64,000 bases of DNA from Megascapheus bottae (taxonomy: Eukaryota; Chordata; Mammalia; Rodentia; Geomyidae). A program made the position numbers and the translations under genes. The stretch's first letter is position 1. Each line of letters opens with the position of its first letter. Location: contig JANJXV010001707.1 in the NCBI GenBank assembly GCA_024803745.1, forward strand, positions 1 to 64,000, in the 5' to 3' direction. A model generated the notes under the pieces. That model did no database searches. It had not been told where the DNA came from and saw only the letters and a list, made by a program, of their open reading frames with translations. Below are positions 50,015-62,875 of this stretch, piece by piece.

Positions 50015-51443
50015 AATGCATATCGGATTTTGCGGTGGAAGTCCCTACGGCATCGCTCGTTCTGCTAAGAAACGTCTTGTCTAAACGGGGTATTTCATTT
50101 TTCCTCGTTCAACTCCAGTGTACCTTGCTTTTTGTTGTAGTGTCTGAGCAAGTACAACGGGCACTCTACTTCCACCGCAATTGCTCGATCGGCTTAGAGT
50201 TGCTCACTTAACGGGGTCGTTTATTGTTCAACAAGCAACTTCGATGTATACCCTTTTCCTTCGTTGAGGTTTTTCATCGAGTGAAATGGATAATGGATTT
50301 TTGCCGTTGAGCTTCCTCCGGCATTGCTCTTTCTACTAAGAACCTTCTTCTCTCACCGGGGTGTTTTATCCTTGCGCCTACAACTTCAATGTACCTGCTT
50401 TTATTTCAGCGTGGTGCTTCATCCAATGCAACGGAGACGCATCCACCACTGACATTGCTTCGATATATCTGGTTTTACTGCTTGGAGGATTCATCCAGTG
50501 AAATGGATACTGGATTTTGCCGTTGAGCTTCCTACGGCATTACGCTTTCTGCTAAGAACTTTTGTCTCAGCGGGGTATTTGATTCTTCTTCTTTCAACTT
50601 CAGTGTATCTGCGTTTATTTCAGCGTGGTGCTTAATCCAGCAAAACGGAAACAGGTCCACCGACCTTGCTCTAACTGCTGTTTTGTTCGGTGTAAACCTG
50701 GTCATTTCTACTACCATAAGCAACTTCAATGAATCTGGTTTTACTTCTTGGAGGGTTTCATCCAGTGTAATGGATACTGGATTCTGCCGTCGAACTTCTT
50801 ACGGCAACCTTCTTCTCTCAGCGGGGTATTTTATTCTTACGCCTGCATCTTCAATGTATCTGCTTTTATTTCAGCGTGGTGCTTCATCCAGTACAACGGA
50901 AACAGTTCTTCCACCGACATTGCTCTGACAGCTGTTTTGTTCCGTGTAAACTTGGCAATTTCTTCTACCAGAAGCAACTTCAATGTATCTGGTTTTACTT
51001 CTTGGATGGTTTCATTAAGTGTAATGAATATCGGCTTGCCGTGGAAGTCCCTACGGCATTGCTCGTCCTGCTAAGAAACGTCTGGTCTAACGGAAACCCA
51101 ACTTCCACCGGAATTGCCCGATCTGCCCAGAGTTGTTCAGTCAACGGGGTCGTTTATTCTTCACCAAGCAACTTCGATGTATCCGCTTTCCCTTTTGGGA
51201 GGTTTTTCATCCAGTGTAATGGATACTGGATTTTGCCATTCAGCTTCCTATGGCATTGCTCTTTCTGCTAAGAATATTCTTCTCTCTGCGGGGTATTTTA
51301 TTCTTACGCCTGCATCATCAATGTATCTGCTTTTATTTCAGCGCGATGCGTCATCCAGTACAACGGAAACAGGACTTCCGCCGACATTGCTAAGAAACCT
51401 CAATGTATCTGGTTTTTACTTCTTGGATGGTTTCATTAAGTGT
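50015..51443 (+). repeat. Satellite unit 36
   Basis: u63 t; u147/149 g/a; u561/627 g/c; u721/729 c/a. With unit 37 it forms the doubled plain unit of the second block. Confidence 0.97.
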
Positions 51444-52872
51444 AATGCATATCGGATTTTGCGGTGGAAGTCCCTACGGCATCGCTCGTTCTGCTAAGAA
51501 ACGTCTTGTCTAAACGGGGTATTTCATTTTTCCTCGTTCAACTCCAGTGTACCTTGCTTTTTGTTGTAGTGTCTGAGCAAGTACAACGGGCACTCTACTT
51601 CCACCGCAATTGCTCGATCGGCTTAGAGTTGCTCACTTAACGGGGTCGTTTATTGTTCAACAAGCAACTTCGATGTATACCCTTTTCCTTCGTTGAGGTT
51701 TTTCATCGAGTGAAATGGATAATGGATTTTTGCCGTTGAGCTTCCTCCGGCATTGCTCTTTCTACTAAGAACCTTCTTCTCTCACCGGGGTGTTTTATCC
51801 TTGCGCCTACAACTTCAATGTACCTGCTTTTATTTCAGCGTGGTGCTTCATCCAATGCAACGGAGACGCATCCACCACTGACATTGCTTCGATATATCTG
51901 GTTTTACTGCTTGGAGGATTCATCCAGTGAAATGGATACTGGATTTTGCCGTTGAGCTTCCTACGGCATTACGCTTTCTGCTAAGAACTTTTGTCTCAGC
52001 GGGGTATTTGATTCTTCTTCTTTCAACTTCAGTGTATCTGCGTTTATTTCAGCGTGGTGCTTAATCCAGCAAAACGGAAACAGGTCCACCGACCTTGCTC
52101 TAACTGCTGTTTTGTTCGGTGTAAACCTGGTCATTTCTACTACCATAAGCAACTTCAATGAATCTGGTTTTACTTCTTGGAGGGTTTCATCCAGTGTAAT
52201 GGATACTGGATTCTGCCGTCGAACTTCTTACGGCAACCTTCTTCTCTCAGCGGGGTATTTTATTCTTACGCCTGCATCTTCAATGTATCTGCTTTTATTT
52301 CAGCGTGGTGCTTCATCCAGTACAACGGAAACAGTTCTTCCACCGACATTGCTCTGACAGCTGTTTTGTTCCGTGTAAACTTGGCAATTTCTTCTACCAG
52401 AAGCAACTTCAATGTATCTGGTTTTACTTCTTGGATGGTTTCATTAAGTGTAATGAATATCGGCTTGCCGTGGAAGTCCCTACGGCATTGCTCGTCCTGC
52501 TAAGAAACGTCTGGTCTAACGGAAACCCAACTTCCACCGGAATTGCCCGATCTGCCCAGAGTTGTTCAGTCAACGGGGTCGTTTATTCTTCACCAAGCAA
52601 CTTCGATGTATCCGCTTTCCCTTTTGGGAGGTTTTTCATCCAGTGTAATGGATACTGGATTTTGCCATTCAGCTTCCTATGGCATTGCTCTTTCTGCTAA
52701 GAATATTCTTCTCTCTGCGGGGTATTTTATTCTTACGCCTGCATCATCAATGTATCTGCTTTTATTTCAGCGCGATGCGTCATCCAGTACAACGGAAACA
52801 GGACTTCCGCCGACATTGCTAAGAAACCTCAATGTATCTGGTTTTTACTTCTTGGATGGTTTCATTAAGTGT
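51444..52872 (+). repeat. Satellite unit 37
   Basis: Same tracked haplotype as unit 36. Confidence 0.97.
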
Positions 52873-54301
52873 AATGCATATCGGATTTTGCGGTGGAAGT
52901 CCCTACGGCATCGCTCATTCTGCTAAGAAACGTCTTGCCTAAACGGGGTATTTCATTTTTCCTCGTTCAACTCCAGTGTACCTTGCTTTTTGTTGTCGTG
53001 TCTGAGCAAGTACAACGGACGCTCTACTTCCACCGCAATTGCTCGATCGGCTTAGAGTTGCTCACTTAACGGGGTCGTTTATTGTTCAACAAGCAACTTC
53101 GATGTATACCCTTTTCCTTCGTTGAGGTTTTTCATCGAGTGAAATGGATAATGGATTTTTGCCGTTGAGCTTCCTCCGGCATTGCTCTTTCTACTAAGAA
53201 CCTTCTTCTCTCACCGGGGTGTTTTATCCTTGCGCCTACAACTTCAATGTACCTGCTTTTATTTCAGCGTGGTGCTTCATCCAATGCAACGGAGACGCAT
53301 CCACCACTGACATTGCTTCGATATATCTGGTTTTACTGCTTGGAGGATTCATCCAGTGAAATGGATACTGGATTTTGCCGTTGAGCTTCCTACGGCATTA
53401 CGCTTTCTGCTAAGAACTTTTGTCTCAGCGGGCTATTTGATTCTTCTTCTTTCAACTTCAGTGTATCTGCGTTTATTTCAGCGTGGTGCTTAATCCAGCA
53501 AAACGGAAACAGGTCCACCGACCTTGCTCTAACGGCTGTTTTGTTCGGTGTAAACCTGGTCATTTCTACTACCATAAGCAACTTCAATGAATCTGGTTTT
53601 ACTTCTTGGAGGGTTTCATCCAGTGTAATGGATACTGGATTCTGCCGTCGAACTTCTTACGGCAACCTTCTTCTCTCAGCGGGGTATTTTATTCTTACGC
53701 CTGCATCTTCAATGTATCTGCTTTTATTTCAGCGTGGTGCTTCATCCAGTACAACGGAAACAGTTCTTCCACCGACATTGCTCTGACAGCTGTTTTGTTC
53801 CGTGTAAACTTGGCAATTTCTTCTACCAGAAGCAACTTCAATGTATCTGGTTTTACTTCTTGGATGGTTTCATTAAGTGTAATGAATATCGGCTTGCCGT
53901 GGAAGTCCCTACGGCATTGCTCGTCCTGCTAAGAAACGTCTGGTCTAACGGAAACCCAACTTCCACCGGAATTGCCCGATCTGCCCAGAGTTGTTCAGTC
54001 AACGGGGTCGTTTATTCTTCACCAAGCAACTTCGATGTATCCGCTTTCCCTTTTGGGAGGTTTTTCATCCAGTGTAATGGATACTGGATTTTGCCATTCA
54101 GCTTCCTATGGCATTGCTCTTTCTGCTAAGAATATTCTTCTCTCTGCGGGGTATTTTATTCTTACGCCTGCATCATCAATGTATCTGCTTTTATTTCAGC
54201 GCGATGCGTCATCCAGTACAACGGAAACAGGACTTCCGCCGACATTGCTAAGAAACCTCAATGTATCTGGTTTTTACTTCTTGGATGGTTTCATTAAGTG
54301 T
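52873..54301 (+). repeat. Satellite unit 38
   Basis: Private u45 g to a (52917) and u662 t to g (53534); u63 t; u66 c; u125 c; u147/149 a/g; u561/627 c/c; u721/729 c/a. Counterpart of unit 27. Confidence 0.97.
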
Positions 54302-55730
54302 AATGCATATCGGATTTTGCGGTGGAAGTCCCTACGGCATCGCTCGTTCTGCTAAGAAACGTCTTGTCTAAACGGGGTATTTCATTTTTCCTCGTTCAAC
54401 TCCAGTGTACCTTGCTTTTTGTTGTAGTGTCTGAGCAAGTACAACGGGCACTCTACTTCCACCGCAATTGCTCGATCGGCTTAGAGTTGCTCACTTAACG
54501 GGGTCGTTTATTGTTCAACAAGCAACTTCGATGTATACCCTTTTCCTTCGTTGAGGTTTTTCATCGAGTGAAATGGATAATGGATTTTTGCCGTTGAGCT
54601 TCCTCCGGCATTGCTCTTTCTACTAAGAACCTTCTTCTCTCACCGGGGTGTTTTATCCTTGCGCCTACAACTTCAATGTACCTGCTTTTATTTCAGCGTG
54701 GTGCTTCATCCAATGCAACGGAGACGCATCCACCACTGACATTGCTTCGATATATCTGGTTTTACTGCTTGGAGGATTCATCCAGTGAAATGGATACTGG
54801 ATTTTGCCGTTGAGCTTCCTACGGCATTACGCTTTCTGCTAAGAACTTTTGTCTCAGCGGGGTATTTGATTCTTCTTCTTTCAACTTCAGTGTATCTGCG
54901 TTTATTTCAGCGTGGTGCTTAATCCAGCAAAACGGAAACAGGTCCACCGACCTTGCTCTAACTGCTGTTTTGTTCGGTGTAAACCTGGTCATTTCTACTA
55001 CCATAAGCAACTTCAATGAATCTGGTTTTACTTCTTGGAGGGTTTCATCCAGTGTAATGGATACTGGATTCTGCCGTCGAACTTCTTACGGCAACCTTCT
55101 TCTCTCAGCGGGGTATTTTATTCTTACGCCTGCATCTTCAATGTATCTGCTTTTATTTCAGCGTGGTGCTTCATCCAGTACAACGGAAACAGTTCTTCCA
55201 CCGACATTGCTCTGACAGCTGTTTTGTTCCGTGTAAACTTGGCAATTTCTTCTACCAGAAGCAACTTCAATGTATCTGGTTTTACTTCTTGGATGGTTTC
55301 ATTAAGTGTAATGAATATCGGCTTGCCGTGGAAGTCCCTACGGCATTGCTCGTCCTGCTAAGAAACGTCTGGTCTAACGGAAACCCAACTTCCACCGGAA
55401 TTGCCCGATCTGCCCAGAGTTGTTCAGTCAACGGGGTCGTTTATTCTTCACCAAGCAACTTCGATGTATCCGCTTTCCCTTTTGGGAGGTTTTTCATCCA
55501 GTGTAATGGATACTGGATTTTGCCATTCAGCTTCCTATGGCATTGCTCTTTCTGCTAAGAATATTCTTCTCTCTGCGGGGTATTTTATTCTTACGCCTGC
55601 ATCATCAATGTATCTGCTTTTATTTCAGCGCGATGCGTCATCCAGTACAACGGAAACAGGACTTCCGCCGACATTGCTAAGAAACCTCAATGTATCTGGT
55701 TTTTACTTCTTGGATGGTTTCATTAAGTGT
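54302..55730 (+). repeat. Satellite unit 39
   Basis: u63 t; u147/149 g/a; u561/627 g/c; u721/729 c/a. Confidence 0.97.
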
Positions 55731-57159
55731 AATGCATATCGGATTTTGCGGTGGAAGTCCCTACGGCATCGCTCGTTCTGCTAAGAAACGTCTTGTCTAA
55801 ACGGGGTATTTCATTTTTCCTCGTTCAACTCCAGTGTACCTTGCTTTTTGTTGTAGTGTCTGAGCAAGTACAACGGGCGCTCTACTTCCACCGCAATTGC
55901 TCGATCGGCTTAGAGTTGCTCACTTAACGGGGTCGTTTATTGTTCAACAAGCAACTTCGATGTATACCCTTTTCCTTCGTTGAGGTTTTTCATCGAGTGA
56001 AATGGATAATGGATTTTTGCCGTTGAGCTTCCTCCGGCATTGCTCTTTCTACTAAGAACCTTCTTCTCTCACCGGGGTGTTTTATCCTTGCGCCTACAAC
56101 TTCAATGTACCTGCTTTTATTTCAGCGTGGTGCTTCATCCAATGCAACGGAGACGCATCCACCACTGACATTGCTTCGATATATCTGGTTTTACTGCTTG
56201 GAGGATTCATCCAGTGAAATGGATACTGGATTTTGCCGTTGAGCTTCCTACGGCATTACGCTTTCTGCTAAGAACTTTTGTCTCAGCGGGGTATTTGATT
56301 CTTCTTCTTTCAACTTCAGTGTATCTGCGTTTATTTCAGCGTGGTGCTTAATCCAGCAAAACGGAAACAGGTCCACCGACCTTGCTCTAACTGCTGTTTT
56401 GTTCGGTGTAAACCTGGTCATTTCTACTACCATAAGCAACTTCAATGAATCTGGTTTTACTTCTTGGAGGGTTTCATCCAGTGTAATGGATACTGGATTC
56501 TGCCGTCGAACTTCTTACGGCAACCTTCTTCTCTCAGCGGGGTATTTTATTCTTACGCCTGCATCTTCAATGTATCTGCTTTTATTTCAGCGTGGTGCTT
56601 CATCCAGTACAACGGAAACAGTTCTTCCACCGACATTGCTCTGACAGCTGTTTTGTTCCGTGTAAACTTGGCAATTTCTTCTACCAGAAGCAACTTCAAT
56701 GTATCTGGTTTTACTTCTTGGATGGTTTCATTAAGTGTAATGAATATCGGCTTGCCGTGGAAGTCCCTACGGCATTGCTCGTCCTGCTAAGAAACGTCTG
56801 GTCTAACGGAAACCCAACTTCCACCGGAATTGCCCGATCTGCCCAGAGTTGTTCAGTCAACGGGGTCGTTTATTCTTCACCAAGCAACTTCGATGTATCC
56901 GCTTTCCCTTTTGGGAGGTTTTTCATCCAGTGTAATGGATACTGGATTTTGCCATTCAGCTTCCTATGGCATTGCTCTTTCTGCTAAGAATATTCTTCTC
57001 TCTGCGGGGTATTTTATTCTTACGCCTGCATCATCAATGTATCTGCTTTTATTTCAGCGCGATGCGTCATCCAGTACAACGGAAACAGGACTTCCGCCGA
57101 CATTGCTAAGAAACCTCAATGTATCTGGTTTTTACTTCTTGGATGGTTTCATTAAGTGT
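55731..57159 (+). repeat. Satellite unit 40
   Basis: u63 t; u147/149 g/g, the only unit with this pair; u561/627 g/c; u721/729 c/a. Confidence 0.97.
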
Positions 57160-58588
57160 AATGCATATCGGATTTTGCGGTGGAAGTCCCTACGGCATCG
57201 CTCGTTCTGCTAAGAAACGTCTTGTCTAAACGGGGTATTTCATTTTTCCTCGTTCAACTCCAGTGTACCTTGCTTTTTGTTGTAGTGTCTGAGCAAGTAC
57301 AACGGGCACTCTACTTCCACCGCAATTGCTCGATCGGCTTAGAGTTGCTCACTTAACGGGGTCGTTTATTGTTCAACAAGCAACTTCGATGTATACCCTT
57401 TTCCTTCGTTGAGGTTTTTCATCGAGTGAAATGGATAATGGATTTTTGCCGTTGAGCTTCCTCCGGCATTGCTCTTTCTACTAAGAACCTTCTTCTCTCA
57501 CCGGGGTGTTTTATCCTTGCGCCTACAACTTCAATGTACCTGCTTTTATTTCAGCGTGGTGCTTCATCCAATGCAACGGAGACGCATCCACCACTGACAT
57601 TGCTTCGATATATCTGGTTTTACTGCTTGGAGGATTCATCCAGTGAAATGGATACTGGATTTTGCCGTTGAGCTTCCTACGGCATTACGCTTTCTGCTAA
57701 GAACTTTTGTCTCAGCGGGGTATTTGATTCTTCTTCTTTCAACTTCAGTGTATCTGCGTTTATTTCAGCGTGGTGCTTAATCCAGCAAAACGGAAACAGG
57801 TCCACCGACCTTGCTCTAATTGCTGTTTTGTTCGGTGTAAACCTGGTCATTTCTACTACCATAAGCAACTTCAATGAATTTGGTTTTGCTTCTTGGAGGG
57901 TTTCATCCAGTGTAATGGATACTGGATTCTGCCGTCGAACTTCTTACGGCAACCTTCTTCTCTCAGCGGGGTATTTTATTCTTACGCCTGCATCTTCAAT
58001 GTATCTGCTTTTATTTCAGCGTGGTGCTTCATCCAGTACAACGGAAACAGTTCTTCCACCGACATTGCTCTGACAGCTGTTTTGTTCCGTGTAAACTTGG
58101 CAATTTCTTCTACCAGAAGCAACTTCAATGTATCTGGTTTTACTTCTTGGATGGTTTCATTAAGTGTAATGAATATCGGCTTGCCGTGGAAGTCCCTACG
58201 GCATTGCTCGTCCTGCTAAGAAACGTCTGGTCTAACGGAAACCCAACTTCCACCGGAATTGCCCGATCTGCCCAGAGTTGTTCAGTCAACGGGGTCGTTT
58301 ATTCTTCACCAAGCAACTTCGATGTATCCGCTTTCCCTTTTGGGAGGTTTTTCATCCAGTGTAATGGATACTGGATTTTGCCATTCAGCTTCCTATGGCA
58401 TTGCTCTTTCTGCTAAGAATATTCTTCTCTCTGCGGGGTATTTTATTCTTACGCCTGCATCATCAATGTATCTGCTTTTATTTCAGCGCGATGCGTCATC
58501 CAGTACAACGGAAACAGGACTTCCGCCGACATTGCTAAGAAACCTCAATGTATCTGGTTTTTACTTCTTGGATGGTTTCATTAAGTGT
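57160..58588 (+). repeat. Satellite unit 41
   Basis: u63 t; u147/149 g/a; u561/627 g/c; private u661 c to t (57820); u721/729 t/g. Confidence 0.97.
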
Positions 58589-60017
58589 AATGCATATCGG
58601 ATTTTGCGGTGGAAGTCCCTACGGCATCGCTCGTTCTGCTAAGAAACGTCTTGCCTAAACGGGGTATTTCATTTTTCCTCGTTCAACTCCAGTGTACCTT
58701 GCTTTTTGTTGTAGTGTCTGAGCAAGTACAACGGACGCTCTACTTCCACCGCAATTGCTCGATCGGCTTAGAGTTGCTCACTTAACGGGGTCGTTTATTG
58801 TTCAACAAGCAACTTCGATGTATACCCTTTTCCTTCGTTGAGGTTTTTCATCGAGTGAAATGGATAATGGATTTTTGCCGTTGAGCTTCCTCCGGCATTG
58901 CTCTTTCTACTAAGAACCTTCTTCTCTCACCGGGGTGTTTTATCCTTGCGCCTACAACTTCAATGTACCTGCTTTTATTTCAGCGTGGTGCTTCATCCAA
59001 TGCAACGGAGACGCATCCACCACTGACATTGCTTCGATATATCTGGTTTTACTGCTTGGAGGATTCATCCAGTGAAATGGATACTGGATTTTGCCGTTGA
59101 GCTTCCTACGGCATTACGCTTTCTGCTAAGAACTTTTGTCTCAGCGGGCTATTTGATTCTTCTTCTTTCAACTTCAGTGTATCTGCGTTTATTTCAGCGT
59201 GGTGCTTAATCCAGTAAAACGGAAACAGGTCCACCGACCTTGCTCTAACTGCTGTTTTGTTCGGTGTAAACCTGGTCATTTCTACTACCATAAGCAACTT
59301 CAATGAATCTGGTTTTACTTCTTGGAGGGTTTCATCCAGTGCGATGGATGCTGGATTCTGCCGTCGAACTTCTTACGGCAACCTTCTTCTCTCAGCGGGG
59401 TATTTTATTCTTACGCCTGCATCTTCAATGTATCTGCTTTTATTTCAGCGTGGTGCTTCATCCAGTACAACGGAAACAGTTCTTCCACCGACATTGCTCT
59501 GACAGCTGTTTTGTTCCGTGTAAACTTGGCAATTTCTTCTACCAGAAGCAACTTCAATGTATCTGGTTTTACTTCTTGGATGGTTTCATTAAGTGTAATG
59601 AATATCGGCTTGCCGTGGAAGTCCCTACGGCATTGCTCGTCCTGCTAAGAAACGTCTGGTCTAACGGAAACCCAACTTCCACCGGAATTGCCCGATCTGC
59701 CCAGAGTTGTTCAGTCAACGGGGTCGTTTATTCTTCACCAAGCAACTTCGATGTATCCGCTTTCCCTTTTGGGAGGTTTTTCATCCAGTGTAATGGATAC
59801 TGGATTTTGCCATTCAGCTTCCTATGGCATTGCTCTTTCTGCTAAGAATATTCTTCTCTCTGCGGGGTATTTTATTCTTACGCCTGCATCATCAATGTAT
59901 CTGCTTTTATTTCAGCGCGATGCGTCATCCAGTACAACGGAAACAGGACTTCCGCCGACATTGCTAAGAAACCTCAATGTATCTGGTTTTTACTTCTTGG
60001 ATGGTTTCATTAAGTGT
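58589..60017 (+). repeat. Satellite unit 42
   Basis: u63 t; u66 c; u147/149 a/g; u561/627 c/t; u721/729 c/a; u754/755 cg; u762 g. Closest to unit 20. 180-codon frame at 59303-59845. Confidence 0.97.
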
Positions 60018-61446
60018 AATGCATATCGGATTTTGCGGTGGAAGTCCCTACGGCATCGCTCGTTCTGCTAAGAAACGTCCTGTCTAAACGGGGTATTTCA
60101 TTTTTCCTCGTTCAACTCCAGTGTACCTTGCTTTTTGTTGTAGTGTCTGAGCAAGTACAACGGGCACTCTACTTCCACCGCAATTGCTCGATCGGCTTAG
60201 AGTTGCTCACTTAACGGGGTCGTTTATTGTTCAACAAGCAACTTCGATGTATACCCTTTTCCTTCGTTGAGGTTTTTCATCGAGTGAAATGGATAATGGA
60301 TTTTTGCCGTTGAGCTTCCTCCGGCATTGCTCTTTCTACTAAGAACCTTCTTCTCTCACCGGGGTGTTTTATCCTTGCGCCTACAACTTCAATGTACCTG
60401 CTTTTATTTCAGCGTGGTGCTTCATCCAATGCAACGGAGACGCATCCACCACTGACATTGCTTCGATATATCTGGTTTTACTGCTTGGAGGATTCATCCA
60501 GTGAAATGGATACTGGATTTTGCCGTTGAGCTTCCTACGGCATTACGCTTTCTGCTAAGAACTTTTGTCTCAGCGGGGTATTTGATTCTTCTTCTTTCAA
60601 CTTCAGTGTATCTGCGTTTATTTCAGCGTGGTGCTTAATCCAGCAAAACGGAAACAGGTCCACCGACCTTGCTCTAACTGCTGTTTTGTTCGGTGTAAAC
60701 CTGGTCATTTCTACTACCATAAGCAACTTCAATGAATCTGGTTTTACTTCTTGGAGGGTTTCATCCAGTGTAATGGATACTGGATTCTGCCGTCGAACTT
60801 CTTACGGCAACCTTCTTCTCTCAGCGGGGTATTTTATTCTTACGCCTGCATCTTCAATGTATCTGCTTTTATTTCAGCGTGGTGCTTCATCCAGTACAAC
60901 GGAAACAGTTCTTCCACCGACATTGCTCTGACAGCTGTTTTGTTCCGTGTAAACTTGGCAATTTCTTCTACCAGAAGCAACTTCAATGTATCTGGTTTTA
61001 CTTCTTGGATGGTTTCATTAAGTGTAATGAATATCGGCTTGCCGTGGAAGTCCCTACGGCATTGCTCGTCCTGCTAAGAAACGTCTGGTCTAACGGAAAC
61101 CCAACTTCCACCGGAATTGCCCGATCTGCCCAGAGTTGTTCAGTCAACGGGGTCGTTTATTCTTCACCAAGCAACTTCGATGTATCCGCTTTCCCTTTTG
61201 GGAGGTTTTTCATCCAGTGTAATGGATACTGGATTTTGCCATTCAGCTTCCTATGGCATTGCTCTTTCTGCTAAGAATATTCTTCTCTCTGCGGGGTATT
61301 TTATTCTTACGCCTGCATCATCAATGTATCTGCTTTTATTTCAGCGCGATGCGTCATCCAGTACAACGGAAACAGGACTTCCGCCGACATTGCTAAGAAA
61401 CCTCAATGTATCTGGTTTTTACTTCTTGGATGGTTTCATTAAGTGT
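60018..61446 (+). repeat. Satellite unit 43
   Basis: u63 c; u147/149 g/a; u561/627 g/c; u721/729 c/a. The only unit joining u63 c with u729 a. Confidence 0.97.
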
Positions 61447-62875
61447 AATGCATATCGGATTTTGCGGTGGAAGTCCCTACGGCATCGCTCGTTCTGCTAA
61501 GAAACGTCCTGTCTAAACGGGGTATTTCATTTTTCCTCGTTCAACTCCAGTGTACCTTGCTTTTTGTTGTAGTGTCTGAGCAAGTACAACGGGCACTCTA
61601 CTTCCACCGCAATTGCTCGATCGGCTTAGAGTTGCTCACTTAACGGGGTCGTTTATTGTTCAACAAGCAACTTCGATGTATACCCTTTTCCTTCGTTGAG
61701 GTTTTTCATCGAGTGAAATGGATAATGGATTTTTGCCGTTGAGCTTCCTCCGGCATTGCTCTTTCTACTAAGAACCTTCTTCTCTCACCGGGGTGTTTTA
61801 TCCTTGCGCCTACAACTTCAATGTACCTGCTTTTATTTCAGCGTGGTGCTTCATCCAATGCAACGGAGACGCATCCACCACTGACATTGCTTCGATATAT
61901 CTGGTTTTACTGCTTGGAGGATTCATCCAGTGAAATGGATACTGGATTTTGCCGTTGAGCTTCCTACGGCATTACGCTTTCTGCTAAGAACTTTTGTCTC
62001 AGCGGGGTATTTGATTCTTCTTCTTTCAACTTCAGTGTATCTGCGTTTATTTCAGCGTGGTGCTTAATCCAGCAAAACGGAAACAGGTCCACCGACCTTG
62101 CTCTAACTGCTGTTTTGTTCGGTGTAAACCTGGTCATTTCTACTACCATAAGCAACTTCAATGAATTTGGTTTTGCTTCTTGGAGGGTTTCATCCAGTGT
62201 AATGGATACTGGATTCTGCCGTCGAACTTCTTACGGCAACCTTCTTCTCTCAGCGGGGTATTTTATTCTTACGCCTGCATCTTCAATGTATCTGCTTTTA
62301 TTTCAGCGTGGTGCTTCATCCAGTACAACGGAAACAGTTCTTCCACCGACATTGCTCTGACAGCTGTTTTGTTCCGTGTAAACTTGGCAATTTCTTCTAC
62401 CAGAAGCAACTTCAATGTATCTGGTTTTACTTCTTGGATGGTTTCATTAAGTGTAATGAATATCGGCTTGCCGTGGAAGTCCCTACGGCATTGCTCGTCC
62501 TGCTAAGAAACGTCTGGTCTAACGGAAACCCAACTTCCACCGGAATTGCCCGATCTGCCCAGAGTTGTTCAGTCAACGGGGTCGTTTATTCTTCACCAAG
62601 CAACTTCGATGTATCCGCTTTCCCTTTTGGGAGGTTTTTCATCCAGTGTAATGGATACTGGATTTTGCCATTCAGCTTCCTATGGCATTGCTCTTTCTGC
62701 TAAGAATATTCTTCTCTCTGCGGGGTATTTTATTCTTACGCCTGCATCATCAATGTATCTGCTTTTATTTCAGCGCGATGCGTCATCCAGTACAACGGAA
62801 ACAGGACTTCCGCCGACATTGCTAAGAAACCTCAATGTATCTGGTTTTTACTTCTTGGATGGTTTCATTAAGTGT
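61447..62875 (+). repeat. Satellite unit 44
   Basis: u63 c; u147/149 g/a; u561/627 g/c; u721/729 t/g. Confidence 0.97.

Larger units (their letters stand above)
44299..54301. repeat. Right-hand higher-order block, copy 2 with one extra unit (units 32-38)
   Basis: Matches units 22-27 in order, displaced by 14290 bp (10 units), except that two plain units (36 and 37) stand where copy 1 has one (26). The extra unit is what a one-unit unequal exchange would give. Unit 33 has the u110 a marker of unit 23 but lacks its u741 t and u899 g, and unit 38 adds two private changes (u45 a, u662 g). Confidence 0.82.
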
